Shown in pieces: positions 34,009 to 43,222 of a stretch of DNA of 64,000 bases (within the stretch, counting starts at the first letter, position 1; each line of letters starts with the position of its first letter). This stretch comes from Haliscomenobacter sp033763495 (GTDB lineage Bacteria > Bacteroidota > Bacteroidia > Chitinophagales > Saprospiraceae). The stretch covers positions 1-64,000 of the forward strand of contig NZ_JANRKL010000168.1 of assembly GCF_033763495.1 (NCBI RefSeq), written 5' to 3'. Under the pieces are notes generated by a model that saw only the letters and a program-made list of their open reading frames with translations, searched no databases and was not told where the DNA came from. The position numbers and the translations under genes are program-made.

Positions 34009-36330
34009 CTATTCCAAATCCACCACCAAGCCCAATTCCGCCTGATTCCGCACCACCTGCACCGACAATTTTCCCGTCCACAACACCTTTTCATAGATCA
34101 ATTGCAGCGCCTCCACATGGGTTACTACCTCTCCATTGGCTTTGCGGATCACGTCGCCTTTTTGCAGTCCCGCTCTGGCCAACGGAGATTTTGGCGACAG
34201 TTCCAGCACAATCACTCCATTTTCATCCGGCAAACCATAAGCCGAACGTTCCCCCAGGCCATTGACCGATTTGACTTTGGCCTGGAGCCAATTAACTTCT
34301 TTTGTCGTCTTTTCATCGGCAATAAACAGGAGTTCCGGAATACGGGGCTGAGCTGCGATTTTTTTCAAAGCCGGTTTTTGTACCCCAAACTGATCCATGG
34401 GAAAATTTTCAAAACCAATGTCAAAAGCTTTTGAGCCCGCTTGTAGCCTGAAATCAGCTGTAACGGGATCAACAAACAAGAGCTCTCCGGCTACACTAGC
34501 TGAGTCCGTCCCCTTGCTTCTTGCCTTGGCCAGATAAGAAGCATTGCTGAAAAAGTTGTAATCGATGGTTTTTCCCCAGTCATCCACCCCGATCGGGAAA
34601 TAAGCCCGCATGAACACATTGCGTTGGATCACATCACCACTGTTGGGAAACCATACATGAGGATGCAGGGAATTATTGACAAAAACATTGTTTTCAGCCA
34701 CCCGAAAATAACCTTCGCGCAGCTTTAATCCGCCCTTCAGGAAAACATTGTTGTAAATGTGGTAATTGGAACTGCCATCGTCGAGGTCGACATCCCAACC
34801 ATGGTCGCAGCGGAAGCGGTTGTTGCGGATGATGGTGGTGTATTGAGCATCCAGCAAGGCCATATCCATATCATTTTGCTTGTTGAAATGCCAGTACCGA
34901 TCGCGGCCCCAGGAGTTAAAAGCCCCGTGGTCGCTGGTTTCGAGCACGGTTTCAAATGCGTCGTTGTACTCGATGAGGTGCCCACCAAAAGCACCATCAC
35001 CCACGTTGATTGCGGCCCGTGGCACCTGATAAATGCTGTTGTGTCGAATGGTAATCTGAGTAGCAACCTGGATTTGTACACCCGCTACTTGTTTCTCCAC
35101 CTGCCCAATGTGGTGAATGAGGTTGTCTTCGACCAGGCATTGGCGAGGGTAATGCCGATTTTTAGGCCCAGGCACGTAGTCCATTTTTTCCACTGGGGTT
35201 ACTTTTTCGTAGCGATTGGGCACAGAGCGTACGGCGGAGGTATCGCCCACCAAACAAATGGCGCTGGCCCCAATGTCGAAAAAATGGCAGCCCCGAATGA
35301 CCGCATTTAGGTTGTAACGGCTTATAAAAACGGCGTTTCCACCCAGCTGCTTGAAAGTACAATCGTTCAGGCTACAGTTTTGTGTATTTTCAAAAAGCAC
35401 GGCCGCCCCCCGATAAATGCACCAATCACTGCGTAAGAGGGGTTCATATTTTTCCATAAAAGTGCGCTCGGCATGGACGAAATGTATGCCGCTGATGTGG
35501 ACATTTTGGAGGGGTAAATCATCCTGACCTTTGAGCTCGATTAAGTGTTTGAGCTGGGAGATTTCGATTTTCGCCTGGGGCAGATTTACTCCAGCAGGTG
35601 GAAAAAAATAGAGTGTTTTTTCGGCTACATTGAAATACCATTCACCAGGAGCGTCCAGTTCTTCAAAGATGTTTTCCACAAAACGGTATTTGTTGTGCAT
35701 CGCTGATGGGCGGTTGTTTTGCCAACCTCCTTCCAGTTGTAGTTCATCTCCTTTTTTGCCCAGAATGCGGTACTGAAAACCACCCCATTGCCCGGCGTGC
35801 ATGGCATGTACAAAGCCGCCAGCGGGATTGCCCCAACGTTTGATCCGCTCGGGTGCAAGGGCATCGACAGCAAAACCATTGAATACCCGCACGGTATCGG
35901 TGTAGTTGGGGTAACGCGCCAAAATCTGCTGTTGGTCATTGACAAAGAGTTGCTCAAAGGCGGGGTTATCCAAATGGGCTTTCCACAAATTCTCTCCAGC
36001 TTTTTGCCATTGCAGCCGAACTCTTTTGCCGCCGCTCAAGGTCGCTCGCCCAGCTGGGGAGGCGGAGATGTGCAGGCTTTTTCCGGCCCATTGTTTGGCA
36101 TTGATTTGAATGGTTTGTTTGAGGTAATGGGTGCCTGGCAGAAGTTGAATTTGCGGGCTATTCGTAGTGGCTTTTTGGGCAAGTGAAAGCGCACGATCTA
36201 AGGTCGCAACTGGTGTTTTTAAAGTGCCTGTAGCCTGGTCATTACCTTGTGGAGAGACATAAATTACACTTTGGGCAAAAACAAGGCTATTGACGCAGCA
36301 AAAAAATAGAATGCAGAGCAATTTTTTCAT
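34009..36330 (-). CDS. Right-handed beta-helix protein with C-terminal PDZ domain, exported
   Basis: A 773-residue protein with signal peptide (LLCILFFCCVNSLVFAQ). It begins like polysaccharide lyase/pectate-lyase-fold proteins: SVIYVSPQGNDQATGTLKTP, VATLDRALSLAQ, IQLLPGTHYLKQTIQINA. Residues about 270-600 have beta-helix rungs (NCSLNDCTFKQLGGNAVFIS, NAVIRGCHFFDIGASAICLV, ITIRHNSIYQVPRAAINVGD, FRVAENNVFVNNSLHPHVWF). The C-terminus (about 690-773) is a PDZ domain (KSPLARAGLQKGDVIRKANG). It fits glycan-degradation clusters, probably an alpha-galactosidase- or lyase-like enzyme, but no catalytic residues can be named. The PDZ fusion is notable. Confidence 0.87.
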   Translation of the reverse strand: MKKLLCILFFCCVNSLVFAQSVIYVSPQGNDQATGTLKTPVATLDRALSLAQKATTNSPQIQLLPGTHYLKQTIQINAKQWAGKSLHISASPAGRATLSGGKRVRLQWQKAGENLWKAHLDNPAFEQLFVNDQQQILARYPNYTDTVRVFNGFAVDALAPERIKRWGNPAGGFVHAMHAGQWGGFQYRILGKKGDELQLEGGWQNNRPSAMHNKYRFVENIFEELDAPGEWYFNVAEKTLYFFPPAGVNLPQAKIEISQLKHLIELKGQDDLPLQNVHISGIHFVHAERTFMEKYEPLLRSDWCIYRGAAVLFENTQNCSLNDCTFKQLGGNAVFISRYNLNAVIRGCHFFDIGASAICLVGDTSAVRSVPNRYEKVTPVEKMDYVPGPKNRHYPRQCLVEDNLIHHIGQVEKQVAGVQIQVATQITIRHNSIYQVPRAAINVGDGAFGGHLIEYNDAFETVLETSDHGAFNSWGRDRYWHFNKQNDMDMALLDAQYTTIIRNNRFRCDHGWDVDLDDGSSNYHIYNNVFLKGGLKLREGYFRVAENNVFVNNSLHPHVWFPNSGDVIQRNVFMRAYFPIGVDDWGKTIDYNFFSNASYLAKARSKGTDSASVAGELLFVDPVTADFRLQAGSKAFDIGFENFPMDQFGVQKPALKKIAAQPRIPELLFIADEKTTKEVNWLQAKVKSVNGLGERSAYGLPDENGVIVLELSPKSPLARAGLQKGDVIRKANGEVVTHVEALQLIYEKVLWTGKLSVQVVRNQAELGLVVDLE

Positions 36331-36382
36331 TGGTAGTTGTTTCAGGACGGCTGGTAAAATAAGTTTTTTGGCATTTTTATAC

Positions 36383-36390
36383 TAGGTTTG
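36383..36390 (+). promoter_or_regulatory. Candidate -7 promoter box of the sulfatase gene
   Basis: TAGGTTTG matches TAnnTTTG, 47 bp upstream of the ATG at 36438; no well-spaced TTG -33 box is seen. Confidence 0.4.
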
Positions 36391-36437
36391 AGGAAGTTCC
36401 TTTCTTGGTTTTATTTTTTTTGGCCTAAACTACCATC

Positions 36438-37859
36438 ATGAAAGCTGTTTTTAAATGCTTGTTTATTTGCTTGAGCCTTTACGCTGAAATACAGGCGCAA
36501 AGCACCAAGCCCAATATCCTCATCCTGTTTACCGATGACCACACTTACCATGCCTTAGGCGCATTGGGCAACAAAGTGGTCAAAACCCCACATATGGATG
36601 AGTTGGTAAAAAATGGGACGACCTTTAGCAGAGCAAGTTGTTTGGGGGGGAAACACGGTGCTTTATGCGTGGTGAGCCGGGCAGGAATCTTGACAGGACG
36701 TTACCTCAATAGTTTACCCGGCGGTGCCGATGTAATCCCAACAGATCACACCATGATGCCCGAACATTTGAAAAAATTCGGCTACAAAACCTTTGCCACC
36801 GGCAAATGGCACAATGACAAAGCTGCTCATTTTCGGGCATTTGATGAGGCGGACAATATCTTTTTTGGCGGCATGCATTTTCCTGATGAAGGCGGCCATG
36901 AACATGCTAACCTGTACCATTACGACCCCAGTGGCCAATACCCAAAATCAGCGCAATGGAGCGCGGAAAAGTTCTCGAGCACCCTTTATGCCGATGCTGC
37001 TGTCGCTTATTTGAACCAAAACAAACAAAGCCAGCAGCCGTTTTTTGCCTATGTGGCTTTTACTTCACCTCATGATCCACGCACTCCGCCAGCACCTTAC
37101 GACAAAATGTATGACCCCAATAAAATTCCCTTACCCAAAAACTTCTTACCCCAGCACCCTTTTGACAATGGGGAAATGGAGGTCCGGGACGAGCAACTGT
37201 TGCCTAAAGTGCGCACCCCGGAAATGATCAAGAAGGAACTGGCGATCTATTACGGTATGATCTCGGAGGTCGACGCTCAAATTGGGCGGATCATCCAAAC
37301 CCTCAAAACCAATGGACAGTACGACAATACCCTGATTATTTTTGCGGGCGACAATGGCCTGGCGGTGGGCTCACATGGCCTGGTAGGCAAACAAAGTGTG
37401 TATGAACACAGCATGAGGGTGCCCCTGGTAATGGTTGGACCTGGGGTCCCCAAAAACCAAAAAACGGATGCCTTGTGCTACTTGTCAGATATTTTCCCTA
37501 CGGTTTGTAGCTTTCTCGGCATCGAAAAACCTGTTTCGAGTGAAGGCAAAAATTTATTGGAAGCCATCCGAAATCCCCAAGCCATTTTTCGGCAAAACAT
37601 CTATTACAAATACCGGGACATTCAACTGGCGGTGCGGACCCATGACGATTGGAAATTGATCAAGTACAATGTCAAAGGCATTGAACACCAACAACTGTTC
37701 AACCTCAAAAAAGACCCCTGGGAAACCAAAAACCTGGCTATGGATAAAAAACACCAAGCCAGGTTGGCCACGTTGACAGAGACCTTAAAGGCGGAAATGG
37801 CTTTTTACCATGACAACCTGGATTTAACCCTGCCCAACTGGGGGAAGATGCTGAAATAA
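36438..37859 (+). CDS. Exported sulfatase (formylglycine-type, variant CxVSR motif)
   Basis: A 473-residue alkaline-phosphatase-fold sulfatase with signal peptide (CLFICLSLYAEIQAQ). Metal-binding start PNILILFTDDHTYHALG; modification motif ALCVVSRAGILTGRYL with Cys77 as the formylglycine precursor. The consensus is C-x-P/A-S-R; here the third position is Val. Further conserved elements: TFATGKWHND, AYVAFTSPHDPRTPPAPYDK, FAGDNGLAVGSHGLVGKQSV (Asp-Asn metal site) and the C-terminal LFNLKKDPWETKNLA. It should remove sulfate from a sulfated sugar after FGE maturation. The only plus-strand gene among minus-strand glycosidases. Confidence 0.92.
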   Translation: MKAVFKCLFICLSLYAEIQAQSTKPNILILFTDDHTYHALGALGNKVVKTPHMDELVKNGTTFSRASCLGGKHGALCVVSRAGILTGRYLNSLPGGADVIPTDHTMMPEHLKKFGYKTFATGKWHNDKAAHFRAFDEADNIFFGGMHFPDEGGHEHANLYHYDPSGQYPKSAQWSAEKFSSTLYADAAVAYLNQNKQSQQPFFAYVAFTSPHDPRTPPAPYDKMYDPNKIPLPKNFLPQHPFDNGEMEVRDEQLLPKVRTPEMIKKELAIYYGMISEVDAQIGRIIQTLKTNGQYDNTLIIFAGDNGLAVGSHGLVGKQSVYEHSMRVPLVMVGPGVPKNQKTDALCYLSDIFPTVCSFLGIEKPVSSEGKNLLEAIRNPQAIFRQNIYYKYRDIQLAVRTHDDWKLIKYNVKGIEHQQLFNLKKDPWETKNLAMDKKHQARLATLTETLKAEMAFYHDNLDLTLPNWGKMLK

Positions 37860-37910
37860 AAGGGTAATAGTTTATGACTTCGCCTTCGGCGAAGTGCGAA
37901 TAATTTTTTA

Positions 37911-38018
37911 GCCACAAATGACACAAATTTTCACAAATTAAGGCACAAACTTGCGTTTGTGCTCCTAACACGAACGAAGTTCGTGCCTTAATTTGTGAGA
38001 ATTTGTGTCATTTGTGGC
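37911..38018. repeat. 108-bp cruciform-like element between convergent sulfatase and GH31 genes
   Basis: Arms of 36 bp (37911-37946 and 37983-38018) with one mismatch enclose two smaller hairpins (CACAAACTTGCGTTTGTG at 37944-37961 and ACGAACGAAGTTCGT at 37970-37984). Extra small hairpins flank it (37877-37895 and about 38033-38052). It resembles the 2624-2835 element in plan. Could double as a bidirectional terminator. Confidence 0.7.
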
Positions 38019-38088
38019 CGAATTTCAACATGAGGCTCCGCCGAAGGTGGAGTCTGAAAACTTTACTAAAAGAGAATTATCACCCCCA

Positions 38089-40233
38089 TTACTTTGTCAT
38101 AAACACCCATTTCACCGTCTTATCGTAACCGAAGGGCTTACCTACCGGAAAGGTCGGCAATTCCCCCTGCAAACGACCATCACTACCTTTTGAAACGGCC
38201 AATCGTGTAAACGAATACACTCCTTTTTCAAAATCAAAACTCAGCCCGTCATCGTCATACAATTGGAAACTGCCTGCTGATTCCCCGTAATGGCGAACCT
38301 CCAGGGGCAGAATTTCCCCAGCTTTGGGCGCCTGACGCCGGGTTGGAACCATCGGAATAATGCCTCCATCTTTTACAAAGAGCGGAATTTTGTCCAATGC
38401 CGGGCTGATGCTGATTTTTTGATTTTCCCCAACAAAAACGCCCGTATAAAAATCGTACCATTTCCCGGCAGGTAAATAAACCTCGCGGCTACTTTCCCCC
38501 GCAAACATGGGAGCTACTAGCATGAAATCGCCCATCATGTATTGGTCTTTGATGTCTTTTTTGATGCTCATGGCGTAGGGATTGGCTGTGGCATCCAACT
38601 GACCCGGGGTACTGGAAGCAGTGAATCCGAATCCCTCCACGAGATTCATGGCGCGAAAAGGCGGCTTACCTTCAAAATGGTACTGCGCAAAGGTCGAATA
38701 CAAGTAGGGCAGGAGCTGCATGCGCAAACTGGCCACATCATTCACCGCTTTTTCAACTTCTGGAAAAGACCAGGGTTTGGTGCCGCTAGCCCAGGCATTG
38801 AGCATGGCCATAGGAGAGAAACAGACGGATTGCATGCGACGCACCCATTCTTCAGCGGTTTTGGAAGCACGCACTTCGGGCGTCCACAATACACCGATGA
38901 AGCTACTGTTGACCAGGGCGGTGATGAAGTCCTTGTGGCTGTAATAGTCGTTGTAAATGACGTAAGGAAGGTTACTGGAACCCGCATTGGAGCCGCGCAC
39001 CAAACCATAGGTGCGTTTGTTGATTTCCTTGTACCAGGAGGCGGTCATGCTTTGCACCAAATTGCCGTACACCTGCCGCATTTGTTCGGCACTGAAGCCC
39101 GAAGGAAAGGTTGCCACATCGGGCCAAACCCAAAAGTCATAGCCGTCTACTTCATCCACCTTGAAACCACCTACACCAATGGAGAGCTGATTTTTCATAA
39201 AATGGTCCTTGAACAATTGCCGGGTTTGAGGCAGGGTGAAGTCGGGCACAATGCCATTCCAAACGGTATGTGAGCCGGACAAGGGTTTGATTTTAGGATA
39301 CAAACTGGCTTTGGGCGACACGTAGGGGTTTAGCCAAAGATTGGCGCTGAGCCCTTTTTTGGCCAGAGCATCTAGAAAGCCCTTAGGGTCGGGAAAACGG
39401 GTTGGGTCCCATTCAAAAGTGCAGGGATAAGACATGCTGTGCCAACCTGGCTCTACGCCAATAAAATCAAGGGGAAAATTGTGCTCTTCAAAGCTGCTGG
39501 CTTCTTTCAGAATGTCATCCTGGGTATACAAGGTGGGGACACGTTGGGTAAAGCCCAAACCCCATTTGGGCGGAAGATAGCCACCACCATTCATCAAATT
39601 GTAACGCTGTACAACCTGCATTGGCGTAGGGCCAGCAAAAACATAAAGGGTTGCACCTTCAGCAGGCACCAGGATTTCAACCGCGTCGGAGTAGGGTTGA
39701 GCATCCCACTCTTTGTTGGTGTTGCGGTCGTACAACACGGGTGGGTGCTGGCTTTCCCGGCGGACACCTGTACCTGCGTACACAGTCAGGTAACGCGCAG
39801 CATCGATCAAAACACCATAGCCTTTTGAAGAAACATAAAATGGAACTGGGGCGTGGGTGCGGCCATTGTCCTCAGCGCCGTAGTGGTCAACGTGCAGATC
39901 GAGGATGCGTCCACGCTGGTTGACGGTCTGGAAATTGAGGCCCAAGCCAAAAAGTTGTTCGGCCTGATCCAGCGGAAAACGCAGGTAGACTTTATGGTCG
40001 ATGATTTTGACGTCAATTTCGGCTTGCACGAGCGGGAAACTGCTTTTGGGCAATTTGGCCAGGGCGGGCACATTCGCGCTGGCCCCAGCGGTGCTGAGCA
40101 GGCTGATTTTTTCGGGTTGGCCTACCGTGGCTTTCCAGATTCCGGGGTATTGCTCCCGCCATTGCAGTTTGATTTGGGCAAACATGAAATATGGAAAAAG
40201 CAGCAGGCAAAAGAGCGTTTGAATGGGTTTCAT
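38089..40233 (-). CDS. GH31-family alpha-glycosidase, exported
   Basis: A 714-residue protein; signal peptide MKPIQTLFCLLLFPYFMFAQ. N-terminal GH31 beta-sandwich (FPLDQAEQLFGLGLNFQTVN), then the catalytic barrel: PPKWGLGFTQRVPTLYTQDD, NFPLDFIGVEPGWHSMSYPC, GGFKVDEVDGYDFWVWPDVA with Asp360 as probable nucleophile, YGLVRGSNAGSSNLPYVIYN and SSFIGVLWTPEVRASKTAEE; the C-terminal part has LMLVAPMFAGESSREVYLPA-like substrate-cleft and sandwich motifs. GH31 enzymes act on alpha-glucosides, alpha-xylosides or alpha-galactosides. It is 55 bp after the GH106 gene on the same strand. Confidence 0.92.
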   Translation of the reverse strand: MKPIQTLFCLLLFPYFMFAQIKLQWREQYPGIWKATVGQPEKISLLSTAGASANVPALAKLPKSSFPLVQAEIDVKIIDHKVYLRFPLDQAEQLFGLGLNFQTVNQRGRILDLHVDHYGAEDNGRTHAPVPFYVSSKGYGVLIDAARYLTVYAGTGVRRESQHPPVLYDRNTNKEWDAQPYSDAVEILVPAEGATLYVFAGPTPMQVVQRYNLMNGGGYLPPKWGLGFTQRVPTLYTQDDILKEASSFEEHNFPLDFIGVEPGWHSMSYPCTFEWDPTRFPDPKGFLDALAKKGLSANLWLNPYVSPKASLYPKIKPLSGSHTVWNGIVPDFTLPQTRQLFKDHFMKNQLSIGVGGFKVDEVDGYDFWVWPDVATFPSGFSAEQMRQVYGNLVQSMTASWYKEINKRTYGLVRGSNAGSSNLPYVIYNDYYSHKDFITALVNSSFIGVLWTPEVRASKTAEEWVRRMQSVCFSPMAMLNAWASGTKPWSFPEVEKAVNDVASLRMQLLPYLYSTFAQYHFEGKPPFRAMNLVEGFGFTASSTPGQLDATANPYAMSIKKDIKDQYMMGDFMLVAPMFAGESSREVYLPAGKWYDFYTGVFVGENQKISISPALDKIPLFVKDGGIIPMVPTRRQAPKAGEILPLEVRHYGESAGSFQLYDDDGLSFDFEKGVYSFTRLAVSKGSDGRLQGELPTFPVGKPFGYDKTVKWVFMTK

Positions 40234-40288
40234 GTGTTGACGATTGATGTTGGTTTGTGGGGAATGTTAAAAATGTTTTCTAAAGGTG

Positions 40289-43222
40289 CTAAATCACTTT
40301 TGTTTCAAAAATCACCAGGCGCACAGGCCCCACGAGACCAGCTGCTTGCAATGGGCTATCCTTTCGATAATAATACCATACGGAAAAGGTTTTTCGTCCC
40401 TTGGATGGTCGCGCTTGATTTTTTACAAACCAATCTGGATAAGCCTTCATGGCATGACCAAGGTTTCCCCGGTCACTGCCCCATTCAAAATCAGCGGCTT
40501 CCTGTTCATCACCGATGAGGCGGTTGGCCCAATTGGTCGTCACGGCTATTTCCAGCAGGTTGTCACCCGGAACGAGGGCTGTGGTAATATCCAATACATA
40601 GGGTGGGTACCACAAAACCCCCAGCGTTTTGCCATTGATTTTTAGACTGGCGATGTCGTAGAGTTGCCCCAAATCAAGCTGGATCAGTTTGCCGGGTTTC
40701 ATCATTTCTGGACTGACCTGGATGGTTTTGCTGTACGTTGCAGTGCCTGCAAAATACTTCACTCGTGGATCGCTGTGCTGGCTGAAATCCAACAATTGTG
40801 GGAAGTCGAGTTTAAAAGCTGGCTCCAGTTTAGGTTGAAGGCTCAGATTCCAGGGGCCTTCAATGGTTTGGTAGCTGGCCGCGGGCAAGTCTACATTTAT
40901 TTTTTTACCAGAGGCATATTCCAGCGAAAGCTGTTGAGGGCTAGTTGCAAAAAGTGCATTTTGGCCATCCTTTAAAGGTACAATGTTCCAGCTTTTTGCT
41001 GTGCTGTTGATGGCAACCAGGTGCTCCTTGGGGGTGATTGCTTTGCGGAAAACCACAAATACCGCCTGTTGATCCTTGAGCTGGAGCTCTACCCGGGTGC
41101 GGCCATCTTTTTCCTGCCAAACGGGGGCATTTTGGATGCTGACATCCTCCGCTTGCCAAAGCTCGGGTTGTTTTCCGGTGATCCGAAAGGAAATACTCAG
41201 GTTTTGCGGTACCGGAGCCAGGTTGGCAACAAAATAGACTTCTCCTTCCGGCCCACTGCGGTGCAAAACCCGAATGTATTGGCTTGAATCGGCTTTTTCA
41301 ACCTGATGATCAGGCTGGATTTTATGCCATTTCATGGCGTCGGGGATGTTGGTAAACACCAGTCCCTTGCCGTATTCGGCTTGTGGCCCGTAGTTCCAGA
41401 GGATATTCCCTACACCGGCTACTTTTTGATCTGAACTTGGGTAAGCTTTGAGGCCCAGGGCTTTTTCGGGTTTTGGCCCCACCACACTGGCTCCTTTAGC
41501 GACCAATGTCTTGATTTTTTCCGCCACTTCCACTTGCATGCTTTTTTGATTGGGTAAAACCAAAAAGGCATAAACCCGCCCCGATTCCAGTACAATTTTT
41601 CCATTGAGCACCTGGATGTTTTGGCGTAAAAAGTCAGGCCGGGAAATCAGGTCACCAGAGCCTTGTAATGCTTCCAGACAGAGGTAATCAGCCACCCGTT
41701 CGCCGTACTGCAACAAAGTCTGGGTACGACCCAAATACTGGAAAAACGCTTTGCCTGGCTCCGCCCAGGTTTGGTACCGACTAAAATGGGTACCCCACCA
41801 ACCCATGCCCATGCCCGGCTGGTAGCGATCGTCGAAAGGCTGATGCACCCAATGGTGCAGAACCAGGCGATTGGCTCCTGAAACATAGCCTTTCAAGGCA
41901 GAAGGTTTCAGGAAAGCTGGATCTTCAGTGTATTTGCTGTTTTCGGGCAAACTGGTCAGGGCTTCTGCCCCAACAATCCTGCGTCCTGCCGCTGCTGCTG
42001 CCGCTGGGATTTTGGCATCGATGCCGCCCGTATGGGTCCAGAATTCACCCATGGGTAAGTCGGCTAGGGCAGCACCCTGTGCTTCGTTGAAAGGGCCGCC
42101 ATAGGATTCAAATTGTAGATCGAGTCCTGCGGCTTTGATGAGCTCTTTGCCCGTTTTCCAACCATTGTCATAGTACAATTGGTGGATGACATCCTGAAAA
42201 TCCCAGGCAAAACGTTGACAGGCTTCTTCATTGTCGAGGATGAGGGGCTTTTGATCAATGTTGTCAAAAGAAAGAATCCAGGGAATGGGATCGTAACCCT
42301 TTCGACGGATGAACTCTTGGCGAAAACCCGGCGTCCAGTTTTGATCCCCTGCCTCGTAACTGTCGATGAGGATGTGTTTGAAGGATTTGCCCAGGTAAGG
42401 TGCCAATTTTTCTTGGAGCGGATTCAGTACAGTTTGCCAGTGAAAGCGGTTTTGGGTGCTGCTCATTTTATCCACTTCCAGGGTTTTGCCGATGATGTCG
42501 TCCGGCAGGGGGTGTGGATTGGCCATCGTGGGAGCATGACCGACACGGTAAATGAGCCAATCGCCAGCGGGAGCTTCCCATTGGAGTTGGCCCTGCGCGT
42601 CCATTTTGCTGCTGAGATCGATGATGGCTTTGCTGGACACCTGGGTTTGAGCAGGTACAGCCAGCACGGCGATGTCTTTGTAAAACGTAGCTTTGATTTT
42701 AGGGGAGCCCCAGCCTTCCCAGATGGGGGGCTCGGGTTTGGCTAGTTTGACGCTGATGAGGGTGCCGCCGCTTTGACTGGTTTTAGACCATATCAGCGTT
42801 TGCATGGATTTTTCTTCACTGACCCAAGGGCCGCCCGTGGTGGAGTATCCGGCAGTGTTGTGCAGTCCAATCTCTAGCCCCAATCGTTGCGCTTCGGCTG
42901 CAGCATGGCGGATGGCTTCCCAATAGGCCGGGCTGCGGTATTTTTGCTCGGGCCAGGGATTGTTTTCGGTAGGGACATGACTCTCCTGTACGGCCGAGGC
43001 GAGGTTGAAAATCGTGGCCCCGCCAATGCCCGCTGCCCGCATCGCTTCCAGGTCTTTGGTGATGCCCGCTTTGGAAAAATTAGAGCCCATCCAGTGCCAC
43101 CAGACGTAGGGCTTGGCGGTAGAAGGAGGGGTAATGAAATTGGCTTCGAGGGGGCTTTTGTTTTGCGACAAAAGCATCAAAGCGCATAAACTGAAACTAA
43201 GGAGGAGACTGAGTTTTTTCAT
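40289..43222 (-). CDS. GH106-like alpha-L-rhamnosidase, exported
   Basis: A 977-residue protein. The start at 43220-43222 (MKKLSLLLSFSLCALMLLSQ, signal peptide) overlaps the upstream esterase stop codon in an ATGA, showing translational coupling; an ATG ten codons upstream is thus rejected. GH106 features: AKPYVWWHWMGSNFSKAGIT, KDLEAMRAAGIGGATIFNLA, GLEIGLHNTAGYSTTGGPWV, ILIDSYEAGDQNWTPGFRQE, and C-terminal galactose-binding-like strands (AGTATYSKTIQVSPEMMK, YDIASLKINGKTLGVLWYPP, TTNWANRLIGDEQ). The family removes alpha-L-rhamnose from pectins or glycosaminoglycan-like polymers with Ca2+. In operon with the esterase and probably GH31. Confidence 0.92.
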   Translation of the reverse strand: MKKLSLLLSFSLCALMLLSQNKSPLEANFITPPSTAKPYVWWHWMGSNFSKAGITKDLEAMRAAGIGGATIFNLASAVQESHVPTENNPWPEQKYRSPAYWEAIRHAAAEAQRLGLEIGLHNTAGYSTTGGPWVSEEKSMQTLIWSKTSQSGGTLISVKLAKPEPPIWEGWGSPKIKATFYKDIAVLAVPAQTQVSSKAIIDLSSKMDAQGQLQWEAPAGDWLIYRVGHAPTMANPHPLPDDIIGKTLEVDKMSSTQNRFHWQTVLNPLQEKLAPYLGKSFKHILIDSYEAGDQNWTPGFRQEFIRRKGYDPIPWILSFDNIDQKPLILDNEEACQRFAWDFQDVIHQLYYDNGWKTGKELIKAAGLDLQFESYGGPFNEAQGAALADLPMGEFWTHTGGIDAKIPAAAAAAGRRIVGAEALTSLPENSKYTEDPAFLKPSALKGYVSGANRLVLHHWVHQPFDDRYQPGMGMGWWGTHFSRYQTWAEPGKAFFQYLGRTQTLLQYGERVADYLCLEALQGSGDLISRPDFLRQNIQVLNGKIVLESGRVYAFLVLPNQKSMQVEVAEKIKTLVAKGASVVGPKPEKALGLKAYPSSDQKVAGVGNILWNYGPQAEYGKGLVFTNIPDAMKWHKIQPDHQVEKADSSQYIRVLHRSGPEGEVYFVANLAPVPQNLSISFRITGKQPELWQAEDVSIQNAPVWQEKDGRTRVELQLKDQQAVFVVFRKAITPKEHLVAINSTAKSWNIVPLKDGQNALFATSPQQLSLEYASGKKINVDLPAASYQTIEGPWNLSLQPKLEPAFKLDFPQLLDFSQHSDPRVKYFAGTATYSKTIQVSPEMMKPGKLIQLDLGQLYDIASLKINGKTLGVLWYPPYVLDITTALVPGDNLLEIAVTTNWANRLIGDEQEAADFEWGSDRGNLGHAMKAYPDWFVKNQARPSKGRKTFSVWYYYRKDSPLQAAGLVGPVRLVIFETKVI

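Noticed and set aside
38542..39273. 243-aa plus-strand frame
   Set aside because: Antisense shadow of the GH31 gene.
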